DNA from: Ectocarpus siliculosus
Lineage: Eukaryota > Sar > Phaeophyceae > Ectocarpales > Ectocarpaceae
Reading direction: 5' to 3'
DNA length: 47,158 nt
Assembly: GCA_000310025.1 (NCBI GenBank)
Contig: FN648440.1
Span: 186,255-233,412, forward strand
The notes under the pieces are model-generated. The model searched no databases. It worked only from the letters and a program-made list of their open reading frames with translations, and was not told the origin of the DNA. The stretch's first letter is position 1, and each line of letters opens with the position of its first letter. Made by a program: the position numbers and the translations under genes. Positions 11,765 through 22,775 of the stretch are shown here, one piece after another.

Positions 11765-12067
11765 TCAACGACCTCGTGTTTCGCGCCATATTAAAAGCGT
11801 CGGTGATCTCTTCCTGCGCACCTTTTCTTGGTGCGCTCTCTTCTGATCAAGAAGCTTCAAAACCTGAAGCTTCTCGCCAAAGTGGAGCCGTGTCTGGGGC
11901 TGTTGTGTAGCTCCTGCGCGAGTTGTTTGGTTCCGCGCGCCTGGTACTAGAAAGTCATCTTCCACCTCTTTGCCCTTGGGCGGGTTTGAGACGCCAGGGG
12001 AAATCTGCGCCTTCATGGTTGCACACCGGTTGCATCTCGTTGCCATCTGGATCCTCCACATCCCCAC
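11765..12067 (-). pseudogene. relic of a CENP-B/pogo-like transposase N-terminus
   Basis: The minus-strand frame encodes a Lys-rich leader followed by LHFGEKLQVLKLLDQKRAHQE, which resembles the first helices of the CENP-B-type helix-turn-helix found in pogo/Tigger transposases. After that point the plausible continuation (an AQEEITDAFNMAR-like stretch) is in another frame, implying an indel, and it soon meets a stop. No catalytic DDE region is present. The frame opens with GTG; the first ATG is a few codons in. The family call rests on a short motif and is tentative. Confidence 0.4.
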
Positions 12068-12197
12068 TCATACATGCCGTGTAGCGGCCACCACAGCCAC
12101 CTTTACAATCGTGCGCGCCGCGCGCCGCATGGAGTCAGTGCCGCATCTGGAAGCTTGCACAGTTCTCCATCCACGCGTCGCCTGGTGTGTCTTTTGT

Positions 12198-12925
12198 ATT
12201 GTTATTCTTTCGAATTAATACCCACGCTGGAATCAACCTCTCACCATCCAACAACATCCTCCACCTGACAGATAGGCGCACGCGTTGGCCCGTGCCCGCT
12301 TCTACGTGGACCCAGGCAATGCCTTTCAACGCACACTTAGTCAACGGGGAGGACGTAACGATCTTCACCTGTGCCTCTACCCTGTGGTAGTATTGTACTG
12401 CCGCAAGTTTGCCTGGAATGGTACGCCCTAAGTTTCCTTCCGTCTCGCAACACCAAGCAGCAAAGTCGATCAAAGTCCACACCATCTCTTCGGGGGAAGC
12501 ACTACCTCGAAAGAATTTCTCCAGCCCCATCATGCTACAAAAGACACACCAAGATCGGAAACCTGACGCGTAACGTCGTTGAGACGACTTCGCAACTGAA
12601 CCTCCGATGAGCTTGATGCCAAGACCGCGCTTCCGGTCCTAGATGCTGCTCCTGCCAACGAACGCACCTTATTGGCCTCCCAATCTGGCCAATCCTTGCT
12701 ATCCCTCTCTGAGCTCACGTACTTCTGTGGTGTACTTCTGCTATTCCACGTGTCCAGCGAGCCTTCTCCTTGCACGTCAACTCTTCGACAAAGTGACCAC
12801 TCAAAAGGACTCTCCCAAGCTGCTACCCCGAAATACTGGAACAATAAACAGTAGTCTACATCGGCTATATTATTCTCACCAAACTTGCTAAATTTTGGCA
12901 CCCACGGCGCTAACTGGCTGACCAA
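12198..12925 (-). pseudogene. fragment of a DIRS-order retrotransposon pol (RNase H end to YR start)
   Basis: The minus-strand frame at 12533-12250 is clearly homologous to residues about 747-850 of the intact pol at 24338-27601: shared words are EMVW-LIDFAAWC, GKLAAVQY-HRVEA and VTSSPL-KCAL. Upstream, 12925-12680 resembles the RNase H C-terminus and its GE-S-AD-SR-like motif, but in a different frame, so a frameshift lies near 12620-12780. After the PAW residues the similarity stops abruptly at about 12235, and no recombinase catalytic region remains. It is a truncated, frameshifted relic of a related but not identical element, in the opposite orientation to the intact one. Confidence 0.75.
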
Positions 12926-13277
12926 TGAAAAGCCGTAAGTCTCGGTAAGTCTCAGTGCGGTTGAAAAGACAAAACACGTCTAAATGGCATTAACCGGGAC
13001 CCTGTGAAGAGGCGGCATGGGGGAGGCTAAGCTATTCGCCGGATTAGAGACAGAAACGGTAGCAACAGAGGAATGCTTTCATCACCATCACTCTCGTCGT
13101 CGTTTTTACAGCTATTTTTCGCAATCCTTCTCTACCCCTGCGTCGTTTGGTGTGTGTGTGTCGCTGTGTGCTATATATTAAGAGCATCGACCACGTTAAC
13201 CGGCTGACCAATGTCGCTGTGTGCTGTGAGTATGTGCAAGCGAAGCGTGCGCTAGGCCTCCACGAAATTTGAACCGA
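12926..13277. other. non-coding spacer with simple-sequence patches
   Basis: No gene seen. The word GGCTGACCAATG occurs at about 12917 and again near 13203, and a GTGTGTGTGT patch lies near 13150. Confidence 0.4.
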
Positions 13278-13435
13278 TAACCGCTATTAGTGGCTGAAAA
13301 CATGTCCATCCAATAACCGCTATTGAGGGCACGACCGGTTACGCAAAAAAACGGGGTGCAGCCGTGTGACGAGAATATATATTTACCGCTATTCAGGGCA
13401 TCCCACTAAACAGGGAACCGCTTAACCGGGCCCAC
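13278..13435. repeat. cluster of CCGCTATTNAGGGC motifs
   Basis: Close matches to AACCGCTATT, two of them continuing into AGGGC, occur at about 13278, 13303 and 13388. The last is followed by GAACCGCTTAACC. The same pair of words occurs at 10343-10397, where an inverted copy also lies at about 10405. They look like remains of short transposon ends but could not be paired into an element. Confidence 0.5.
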
Positions 13436-13639
13436 AACTGTACCTTTTATCGTGTAAGCTTTTTGACGATAGTAACGATTGCAACTTCATGCGGTATATA
13501 CTGCTGTTGGAAGAAGAAAGAGAGTGACCCGAGATCATGTTATCTATATACTCACAGGATGGTCGTCGTGACGTGATACATTTCTTGTTAGTGGTAGGAA
13601 AAAAAGAAAAAAATGACTCAATTTTTGTATTTCTACAGC

Positions 13640-13800
13640 AGTAAGGACCAGACGCCGACTGTACATAGAAGTCGTACGAGTGCCGACTTAGTTGTGCTGT
13701 CACGGCATCTTCTACGCACTTCTCCCAGTGCTGGTTTGTTGATTGGAGTCCTGTAGGTCGAGATACAGCAGTGGGATTCTCGGGGTGTGGAGGCAAAGTG
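13640..13800 (+). repeat. dispersed repeat B, copy 1
   Basis: This unit shares with the copies at 14087 and 15146 the core TTGTGNTGTNACGGCATCTT and the downstream block GGAGTCNTGTAG...ATACAG. The hairpin stem flanking the core is weakest here (AGTGC at 13679-13683 with GCACT at 13716-13720). Confidence 0.75.
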
Positions 13801-14086
13801 AACCAGAGCAAAAAATTGCATGCATAGTTCGATTCCTGCTGTGTTTTTGCTTCAGCAGTGTATGGACTAGACGCCGAACGACGTCCGCGTACTACGGCAA
13901 CGACCTAACTGGATGGGATACTTCCTGCCACGGCGAACCATAGTACAATGCGATGAAATCATCCGTTCGTGTGTCGTGGGGCTGCCACATGTGTCGACGA
14001 CAGGTACACGTAGAGCTCTCGCCATGTTGTCGTTACCGCGCAGGAGGACCCCTCGGAGATCTTCCACATGGTGCTACAACGACAGC

Positions 14087-14240
14087 AGTACTACTGTACA
14101 TCGATGTCGTAGGAGAGTGGAGTTGTGCTGTCACGGCATCTTCCACGCATTCTCCTACCGGTGCTTGCGTCGATTGGAGTCTGGTAGGCCGAAATACAGA
14201 GTGGGTTGGGTTCCCGGGTTGTGGAAGCAACCCTGCCTGC
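14087..14240 (+). repeat. dispersed repeat B, copy 2, with hairpin
   Basis: The same unit as at 13640. The stem pairs GTAGGAGA (14109-14116) with TCTCCTAC (14151-14158) and GTGGA (14117-14121) with TCCAC (14142-14146), enclosing the conserved GCTGTCACGGC loop region. Confidence 0.75.
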
Positions 14241-14404
14241 AACAACAGAGAATGCGGTGTTCGATACACTACAGTATCACGCTCAACGTTTTTTATTTTT
14301 TGCGACAGGTGGTTGCATATTTCTTTGCCACTGTCGAAAAAGACCGCTGGATCTTTACGCTGTCCATCTTTCGCATTTGTCATTTTACACCGAACGACGC
14401 AGGA

Positions 14405-14665
14405 CGGGGCGACCTTCATCATTGTTGTTGTTGTTGTTGTTGTTGTCTCCCCATAAAAAACCGTTCCCATCTCTCTCTACCCAGTACCTTCATATGTCCG
14501 TACTGATCCAACACTTGACGCGGTCGATTCCCGTGGTCACAGGCTAACTTACCCTAAAAAGGTACGCTCAAACAAACTGGCCCCGAGGGGTCCGCAAGTC
14601 AATAGAATCAACGACAGACATTCTGGAGTCTTCCGCTCCCTGTGCGCGCTATGCGAGGTAACAAC
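14405..14665 (+). repeat. dispersed repeat C, copy 1, with (TTG)n
   Basis: This segment aligns with the complement of 38240-38495: shared words are GATTCCCGTGGTCACAGGCT, GGGTCCGCAAGTCAATAG and GCTATGCGAGGTA. It starts with a (TTG)8-type microsatellite (about 14421-14446); the other copy carries the same triplet in longer form. No coding capacity. It may be one end of a transposon. Confidence 0.75.
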
Positions 14666-14754
14666 TGACACTAGGAGTCAGCATCACGGGCCAGAGAGAA
14701 AGAGGTGCACCCCCCTGGTTCAATCTTGGTGCTTCACACGCAAGCGGAGACAAG

Positions 14755-14882
14755 GCCATCTGACACAGAAAAATAGAGAAAAAAGAGCGACAAAGAGAAA
14801 AAAATAAAAGGAAACAGGAAGAAAAGAGAAAAGAAAACGAAAACGAAAAAGAAAAAGAGCGAGGACAAAAAGAGACCAGGCC
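14755..14882 (+). repeat. A/G-rich purine tract
   Basis: About 130 bases are almost entirely A and G (AGAAAAAAGAGC-like words), with a few C. The complement gives long Phe/Ser-rich open frames that are artefacts of composition. Confidence 0.85.
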
Positions 14883-15145
14883 GAAAATAACAAGAAATAG
14901 TCTAAGAGATAGAATAAGGCACACGGTGGAGAGACCACCAACGAACGAACAAGCGAACACGCAAACACGCAAACATGGCCACCATACAGCGATACATGGT
15001 AATGGAACATCACTAGTGTTGGGGGGGGGGAATTGGCTGAAAGAAATTCAATCTGGCACGTATCACGCCACTCGGTCCGTCTCTTCTCGTTTACTTTCTT
15101 CCCTTGCAGTCTCATCATGCCCACCTTCTTCGACTTTCTTATCGA

Positions 15146-15300
15146 CCAGACGCCGACTTAATATAGTCGTAGGAGTGAGTGTGGAATTAGCTGTGTTGTG
15201 ACGGCATCTTCCACGCACCCACTCCTCCTACCCGTCCGTGCTGGTGTGTCGATGGGAGTCTTGTACGTCGGGATACAGCAGTGAAATTCTCGGGTTCTTT
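15146..15300 (+). repeat. dispersed repeat B, copy 3, with hairpin
   Basis: The same unit as at 13640 and 14087. Here the outer stem is AGGAGTG (15171-15177) with CACTCCT (15220-15226), and the inner stem GTGGA (15181-15185) with TCCAC (15210-15214). The flanking block GACCAGACGCCG...GACGTCCGC recurs at about 13867-13900 and 15406-15440. Confidence 0.75.
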
Positions 15301-15474
15301 ATGGAACCAAGTTTGCCTGCAACAGCGAGAGAAAAAAATTGCATGCATGCATATATATATTTAGATAGCTCGATCACTGTTTGTTTTTGCTTCACAGCAG
15401 TGTGGACCAGACGCCGGACGACGTCCGCCTATTACGGCAGGCAACGACCATGACTGGACGGGATACCTCCTCCG

Positions 15475-16218
15475 ACTTCTCCGTTTTTTGTTTATTTCCT
15501 TCGCACTCCTTCCTTGCGGCGGTTTTCATCCGACTTCGAACGTGGTGTGCAATTTCCTCTCTTTATACCTTCCTCGTCGGCCTTCTCTATCGTTATGCAC
15601 ATAATGTACACATACCTCCATTATTCGACTTTTCGATTACCGATAGACAGGACTACGAAGTGACATGTCCCTTTCACCCCCGACGGGACCGCACGCTCGC
15701 CGAGTGCGGAAGTATTCACCACTTCTTTGCCTTTCCCAACACCGTCCCTTCTCCCCGCCCCAACAAATCCTCTCTTTCTTCTTCTTTCCTTCCTCCCGGA
15801 CAATCACCACCATCCGTCCTGGATGTTGGCCCCCAGCCCCAGTGGGGGGCGGGGGGCCAAATACTTAACCCTAGTTACAATGTAGTTCGTGTACACATAA
15901 CACCGTAGCCCCCATGGTATTATAAACGAAAGAAGTATTTTGCAACACCTACCCACAGTATCAATTATAAAACATACATTCACTTTATCTTTTCTCTGAA
16001 ATTGCAGGATTTCACTTGGATTTAGGCTGGCGGGTTTCCTCTCTCGGCGCACCGCAGGCCAGCATTTCGAGGTCCGCCCGTTCGCTGCTCTCCCTCAACC
16101 CGTCCGCTCGGTTGCCATTGCCACTGTCTTCGGCCCCTCTGCACCCAGTGCTTTCGGTTTTCGGGCTCTGCACTGCCAGTCATCCACCACGCGTTTCCGC
16201 GAGCAGAGATAACCCGGC
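15475..16218. other. gene-free stretch
   Basis: Pyrimidine-rich sequence with short open frames but no recognisable product. It leads up to the LTR-like repeat at 16219. Confidence 0.4.
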
Positions 16219-16518
16219 TGTTAGATATACTCGTAGCATAGTAAATGTGGTTGAATATGGGGCATGGATCTACGGAGATTGCAGTTGGTAGATTGCGGAG
16301 GAACAGGGAGTTTCTGCTTGGTTTCTTCGGAGATTCGATGAGTGATCTGAATTGCGTGACGGATAGGTGTGGTGACGCACTCTTCGGTTCCTCGCCCTCT
16401 AGTGTTCTCTGCTGTTCCCTCTTCCCTCTAATACAAGACTTTCCCATCTCGGCCCTCACTGGCCGAGTAGCCTTTCTCCACAAACCTACAAGCTTTCGGC
16501 CTACCCGGTTTATCCAAC
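16219..16518 (+). repeat. LTR-like sequence, copy 1
   Basis: This begins TGTTAGATATACTCG and ends TTTATCCAAC, close to the TG...CA ends of LTRs, with an imperfect inverted terminal motif TGTTAGATA / TATCCAAC(A). It is about 99 percent identical to 19063-19373; differences I counted are a few substitutions, a single-base indel and an 11-bp internal duplication in the other copy. The final CA is lost here. Confidence 0.7.
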
Positions 16519-16826
16519 TCGCTAGCATTAACGACTTTGTCGAGGGTGATTGGGTAGCACCGATGGGCAGCCGCATGCGCGGCTGACGACATCCAACCAG
16601 ACGAAGAGGCCAACAGCGGCGAGGGCCTGCACAGCAGCAGCACCCACAAGACCTACAGCAGCGCCATCGTTAGCTGAGGCCCGCCGTCTACTGGGCTTGT
16701 AGGCATGAACAGGCACGTGATGACTTGTCAGTTTTCGACTGCTGTCGTGATGTGTACACCCATCCATGCGGTGATGGGGTACGCCTACCTACATAGTGCC
16801 GTCAGATCCTAAACGCGGTATTACGT

Positions 16827-17010
16827 GCGGTACTGCCGTCAAACACCAACGCTTACTCCAACTCCACCTCCACCCGGTACTGCCGTCAAACTCTCTCTCC
16901 AACTCTTTCTCTAGTATAATCGCGGCAACACGCTGCGCGGTAAAGCCGTCAAACACCAACACTTGCTCACTCAAAACGCGACAATACGTCGTGCGGTACA
17001 GCCGTCAAAC
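16827..17010 (+). repeat. four interspersed GCCGTCAAAC units
   Basis: A motif of the form CGGTA-N2-GCCGTCAAAC occurs at about 16830, 16876, 16939 and 16995; some copies continue CACCAAC. Confidence 0.8.
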
Positions 17011-17240
17011 TCCACCGCTCGGTCAAAGGCCGACTACCTGTAGCAAATGGGTAGAAACAATCCAGGTTACCAGTAATCCTCAAAAACTGATGCCAGTTTC
17101 TAAACTGATGATATTGTGTGTGCGTGTAGCATGGTATTAGAAATAGTATTGTGCGTAATGTAATGCAGTGATTGGCGAGGTTTTGTGCTTTGTCTTCCTG
17201 ACAGCCGTGCTGAGACCAACTTTCTCTCGCCGGCAACAAC

Positions 17241-17370
17241 GTGATCAACGTTTTATCTGGGCTCTTTGGTAGCTACTTTTTGAGCAGCAGGTTTAGCCGG
17301 ATCAAAAATGCGTGATCAACGTTTTATCTGGACTTTCTTTCGGTAGCAGGTTTAACCTGATCAAAAACTT
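17241..17370 (+). repeat. 71-bp imperfect tandem duplication
   Basis: GTGATCAACGTTTTATCTGG at 17241-17260 recurs at 17312-17331. Both are followed by GGTAGC, AGGTTTA and GATCAAAAA words with spacing differences. Confidence 0.8.
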
Positions 17371-19062
17371 TTCATGTCTTGCTTGTGTTAGCGAGTACCA
17401 CAGACGTGTGAAGTCTCAGCGACGTGCAACATTGATTGGTACATCCACCTTGTTGCAGATTAAAAATCCACAATATTGACGAAATAAATGCTGATTTCCG
17501 AATATTGTTATACGTTGTCTTGAGGTTGCTATTTGTTGTGAGATTGCGGTTACAAAGTTGTGAAAGTTTCGACTTAGGATTGATTACCCTTTTTTTGGAA
17601 CAGGAGCAGCGGCTGAATTATGATTTTGTGATAGAGGACTTATCAACCTCCGTTTCAGGATGATATTTAGCTATCTATGTATTGAGTGGCAATGTCGCAG
17701 TGATCGGTAATTCAGACAAACATTGCACAAGTAGGGTCCGACGACTTGAAAGTGTATTTCATTTATTGTTTTTTCTGCTGCAGTCACTACTGTGCAGAAC
17801 CGGGGGGAATGTTGGTAGTATGTGATTCTCTTCAGTAGGGCTGGTTTGTTCGGAACTAATCTGCCGCCATCTTCCCCTCCAAACGCGCGACCTGCCCTGC
17901 ACCACCGCCGAGTCAATCCTCCGGGAGCGACAAATGTTCTTCCCCCACTTCAGGCGGACGCAAACATCCAAGCTCGAGTCGCGGCCAGCCGGAACAGATG
18001 AAAGGCGGAAGGCGACCGCGGCGAAGGCGTGCGAAATATCCGCTGGGGGGAGAGAAACAATGGCTTGGGCAATGGGTTAGCGCCGGAGCTTGATGGGCCG
18101 GCAAACGTAGGAGTTTCGAGTGTTTTTGTTTTGGTATTGAATTGGAGGATTTTCGGGTGTTGATTGTTTTGGTGTGAATTGAAGGGTTTTCGAATGTTCT
18201 GTTTTGGTACTGGATTGGATTATATGTTTTGGCATTGAATTTGATTTGGTTTTGGTGTTCGTCGGGATTTATTTGCAGGAGGATTGTTTTTCTTGGGTTT
18301 CGACTGGATAACCATTAAAAATTGTTCTTTTGTTCTATGGTTCAGACTCCAACCCCTTCTAAGCTCACGGGGGCGAATCTCCCAGAGCAGGGGGGCGCGT
18401 TGTTCTTTCGGAAGGTATTTACGTGTAGGTGGTACTAGGTTTCTAGAGAGACACAATAGGAATACTCACGTATTTTCTGCGCAAATGATCTTCACGCTGA
18501 ACGAATGTTTGAGGATGGATGTTGTTTGATCGGACATGTGAGAGTAAAAAAGGATCCATACCATACCCAGCTGCGTTTTACCTGCAAATGGGCATGTTCA
18601 TACTTACTTCTGTTTTTGCGCGGAACATGAAACAAATACGTTTGTTGTTTTTGCGAAATTTGTGTTGTCTTTGTAGGATTTGTAGACGGATGGATGGATG
18701 TACTGGAAGCACAACGAAGGCGAATTTCTACGAATTGATCCGTGTTTTCGAAAGTGAACGTAATGACGAGTGTCACAGATAGGTTTGGTTCGATGGATTG
18801 TTTAATGCTTCGGTTGTGCGGGGGATATTAGTACTTTGCGGGTGTCGTTGCGGTGAAGTACTGAGAAAGGATGGACCAGAAGAAGAGCGTTTTTCAGAGA
18901 AGGAATGAAGGCGATGAGACAAGACGTTGTGAGTTCAGGAAAATTTGCATCATCGAGTTCTTGGTTATTTGTGTGTCATGGAGGAGTAGGACCTACATTT
19001 TGGGTCGTAGATGGAATTATATTGACTTGCCGTGTCATTACGATGCATACGAGCAGGGGGGC

Positions 19063-19373
19063 TGTTAGATATACTCGTAGCATACTCGTAGCATAGTAAA
19101 TGTGGTTGAATATGGGGCATGGATCTACGGAGATTGCAGTTGGTAGATTGCGGAGGAACAGGGAGTTTCTGCTTGGTTTCTTCGGAGATTCGATGAGTGA
19201 TCTGAATTGCGTGACGGATAGGTGTGGTGACGCACTCTTCGGTTCCTCGCCCTCTAGTGTTCTCTGCTGTTCCCTCTTCCCTTTAATACAAGCCTTTCCC
19301 ATCTCGGCCCTCACTGGCCGAGTAGCCTTTCTCCACAAACCTACAAGCTTCGGCCTACCCGGTTTATCCAACA
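19063..19373 (+). repeat. LTR-like sequence, copy 2
   Basis: A near-identical partner of 16219-16518 in direct orientation. It keeps the full end TATCCAACA and carries an internal duplication of ACTCGTAGCAT. No matching target-site duplication was evident around either copy. Confidence 0.7.
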
Positions 19374-20320
19374 CCCGCGTTCCGTGTCCCTCTCTTTGTT
19401 TCTCTCTCTCTCTCTCGTGTGTTTTCTCTCTCTCGTGCATTTAAGTCTTTTACTTACATGCACATAGTCCACCTCAGTCGCTCCGTAACAATATTTTTGT
19501 ATCAGAAAAATATTTGTAGGCTACAGCAGTCATCCGCCAATGAGACTATAGCTCAAATTCATGTGTACCCACACACAGGATTCGACGCTTTGATATGTCC
19601 ATGTTTACGCACAAACATGATTAAACTGTATGTATATGGAGAAGCGGACTTTATTAAATCTTGAGTAGGGGGCGTCGCCTGCGTCATCGCAAGATATGAC
19701 ACAACCATGGGTGACGCTGCTTCTCGACGCCCGTTTACGTTCGGTTGCGCACGCTCCTCACTTCTCGAGCGTTCTCCCACATCCCACTCTTGCCCAGCCT
19801 TCGTGCAGTCTCTCTCCTGCTTTTGTCTTGTATCTGCTGTCGCAATGTTGTCGGGCTGTCGGGCTGTCGAGCTCGCTTGTCGCGTGTCGTGTGTGTGTGT
19901 TGTTGCCCGGGGAATAGAAACATTGTTGTACTGTTTCCTGTCTTTTGGGGGGTATCCATCTGCTTCATGTCTGTTGGAGGTGTCGTTGGCATACAGCGCG
20001 CCAGTCAGATTGTCGTTCGGTTCGAGGTTCCTTTTCATTTTTTTTTAGACTTGGTTCACGTGGTGAGACGTGTACTACATACAACCTTCAGTGTTGTAGA
20101 GTACTGACATACATACTAAACAAGACTAAGGGGGGGCCGGTGCGCAGCAGTAGTTTCCAGATTGGTGTGTTGGGCGCACGATAGCCGGCGCAACTCCCTC
20201 TGTTTTCGTTGTGCTGGGTAGGGACGTGCACCAGATTCCAGCAGTAGAGTGCTTTGTCTGGTGTCATGCGGAGATTTACTACTGTACGCGTTGCTGTCGC
20301 CCACTTCTGTGTGCTGTATC
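19374..20320. other. gene-free stretch left of the YR retrotransposon
   Basis: It includes a (TC)n-rich patch at about 19388-19436. Open frames are short and unrecognised. Confidence 0.4.
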
Positions 20321-20612
20321 AAGGGGAGATTTGTTGTAGGAGCAGACGGAAACAAATCAAGGTTTATTGAAAGTAGTCGAATTTGTAACGTCGTTGTTAG
20401 GGTATGCATAAATTGCCACGGAAATACGGGGTCCCCTCCCAAGCGGGAGCATGGGAATAGCCACCACCTCGACACTCTATCGAAGCTAGGTGTTCACACA
20501 AAGTCTTACGAGGACTAGTCTAGAGAGAGCAACGCAGAGACAAGGAGCGAGGTGGACACTGTGGGGGCTTCGAGTGGTTTGCCAGCTGGAGGAGCGGCAA
20601 ACAAGTTTGGTC
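20321..20612 (+). repeat. A1 split direct repeat (left end)
   Basis: Matches 27821-28112 at a constant offset of 7500 bases. It forms the left terminus of the element and presumably contains the transcription start. Confidence 0.9.
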
Positions 20613-21449
20613 ATTCAATCAGCGAGCCGTGGAGGACCCGAGAGGGCCGCCCAACAGCAGCAGCAGTTGTACGAGGGAGCGCGCTGCTCCATCTCGGTGC
20701 TAGAGGAACGCCGGGAGTACCGACGCGCGTGCACACCACTGAGCGGTACGTGTGGGTCGATATGTGTGGGTCGATAGGCTCCGATGCACGTTGGGTGTAA
20801 TACTGGTAGCGATCCAGTAGCGATTGTTCCACCTCTGCCGTTGGGTTGCTGGGGTGATCGCAGGCGGCGGGAACTTTAATTTGAGCATGGGTGCATACAT
20901 ACATGGAGGCACACGCCGTTCGCCAGCTGATGTACAAAAAGTGACTGGTGTCCTCGCAGGCACGTAGCCATTACGGCGCAGAGGTTGTCGCGGATACACG
21001 GCACAGTGCATGCAGGCTGAGATGGATGTCAATCACGAAGGCAACACACGGAAACAATTTTTTTTGGTTGTCTGATACTTGTTCAAAGTACCCTATCACC
21101 AGGGTCCTTGGTTCGGTGCGGCATGCTGGATGTTGGGCTGCTGTGTACTGATACCAACTGAGATAAACGGATCATCTGGCATACGACATAACTGCATGCA
21201 TGAAATGATCACAGCCCAGCAGGGCACGTATACAAACCAATTGCTGTTTGGTAAAACCAATTGGTGGTCGTTGTGGATGTGCATATGCATATGCATTATG
21301 ATGGAAGTCATGAATGCCGACTCACAGAGGCTCTGAGTAGCAGTATGCGCGTGCATTGCGTAACACGGATTCATCTGGTTCACATTTGGTCTCAGCTACG
21401 CGCCACTTACCAGGGTTGTCGCCATGTGCGATTCACGCAGACACAAATC
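20613..21449 (+). other. 5' leader of the retrotransposon, unique part
   Basis: No gene recognised between A1 and the hairpin array. A 12-base duplication TGTGGGTCGATA occurs near 20752-20777. Palindromic CATATGCATATGCAT sequence lies near 21280. Confidence 0.5.
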
Positions 21450-22745
21450 TGCCGGAACCAAAACACATAAATAGTGTTAGGCGGCGGTGGTAAGGGGGAG
21501 GGGAGCGATTGTCAACAGTGATACATACCTAGTAAGGGATGTTAAACTCGGGCAATTACCCTATGCTCCACAGGCACTACGAAATAGAGTTATAGCAATG
21601 CAGGGTCCACACACACAGATAGTGCGCGGCGGCTGTGGTGGTGGAATCGTCTGATTATCAACAGTGCTACATACCTAGTACGGGATATGGCCTTGGGCAA
21701 TTATGCCACATATAACTAACTCCCTACAACGAGAACTATGCCGGAACCACACGCATACATAGGGTGTGGCGGGTACACACAGAGTGCACATGCCGGATCC
21801 ACACACATACAGAGTGGTGGCGGCCGTGGGTGGTCGGCTTGTTTGTCAACAGCGCTATTTACCAGGGTTGTTGCTTAAGGAGCGATTCACGCCTAACAAC
21901 AGAGTACACATGCCGGAACCACACACATAAATAGTGTGTGGCGGCCGTGGTTGGTGGTATTGTTGTTCCAACAGCACTACTTACCAAGGTTGTTGCTCGA
22001 GGAGCGATTCACGCATAACTACAGAGTACTTATGACGGAACCACACACATCAATCAGTGTGTGGCGGCCGTCGTTGGGAGGCCTGTTAGTTAACAGCGCC
22101 ACTTTCCAGGGTTGTTGCTTGAGGAGCGAATTCACGCATAAATACAGAGTACATATGCCGGAACCACACACATAAATAGGGGGTGGCGGCCGGGGTTGGT
22201 GGTATTGTTGTTCCAACTGTGCTATTTACCGGGGTTGTTGCCTGACGGCAATTCACGCTTGTGTACAAAGGGTGTAAATGCCGAAACCACACACATCAAT
22301 CGTGTGTGGAGGTCGTGGTTGGCAGCGCTACTTACCAGGGTTGTGGCTCGAGGAGCGATTCACGCATAAATACAGAGTACATATGCCGGAACCACATACA
22401 TAAATAGTGTGTGGCGGCCGTGGTTAAGGGCTTGTGCGTTAGCAGGACACCACTTACCAGTGCTGGTGCTCACGGAGCGATGCACACATGAATACAGAGT
22501 ACCTTTGCCGGGACCACACACATAAATAGTGTGTGGCGCCTGTGGTTGGTAGGCTTAATTGTTAACAGCACCACGTACCAGGGTTGTCGCTTGAGGAGCG
22601 ATTCACGCAGACAGGGTATATGCCGGAACCACACACATAAATAGTGTGTGGCGGACGTGGTTGGTGAGCTTGTTGCCACAACAGCAGTACCCCTCGAGGT
22701 GTCGCCTTGGGCGATTCACGCAGTCGAGCATGTGTCGAAACCGCG
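21450..22745 (+). repeat. tandem hairpin array in the retrotransposon leader
   Basis: About ten degenerate units of 105-124 bp. The anchor word GCCGGAACCACACACATA or a close variant occurs at about 21455, 21739, 21794, 21913, 22033, 22157, 22281, 22386, 22508 and 22622. In the best-kept units CCACACAC and GTGTGTGG form an 8-bp inverted pair around ATAAATA (for example 22629-22636 with 22644-22651). Each unit also shares a second block, ACCAGGGTTGTTGCTTGAGG followed by GCGATTCACGC. The array lies directly upstream of the gag ATG at 22776. Function is unknown. Confidence 0.85.
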
Positions 22746-22775
22746 GGTCGTGTATGTATGTTGTAACCGCTTTAG

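Larger units (their letters stand above)
16519..19062. other. 2.5-kb non-coding interior between two LTR-like copies
   Basis: No gag, protease, integrase or reverse transcriptase motif appears in any frame. It contains a set of GGTAN-GCCGTCAAAC words (16827-17010), a 71-bp imperfect duplication (17241-17370) and a T/G-rich stretch (18110-18260). The bases before the right LTR, GAGCAGGGGGG, resemble a short polypurine tract. This fits a large non-autonomous LTR derivative, but two solo LTRs with unrelated DNA between them are equally possible. Confidence 0.4.

Noticed and set aside
14649-15124. Phe/Ser/Leu-rich minus-strand ORFs resembling membrane proteins
   Set aside because: They arise from the complement of the purine tract at 14755-14882; composition artefact.
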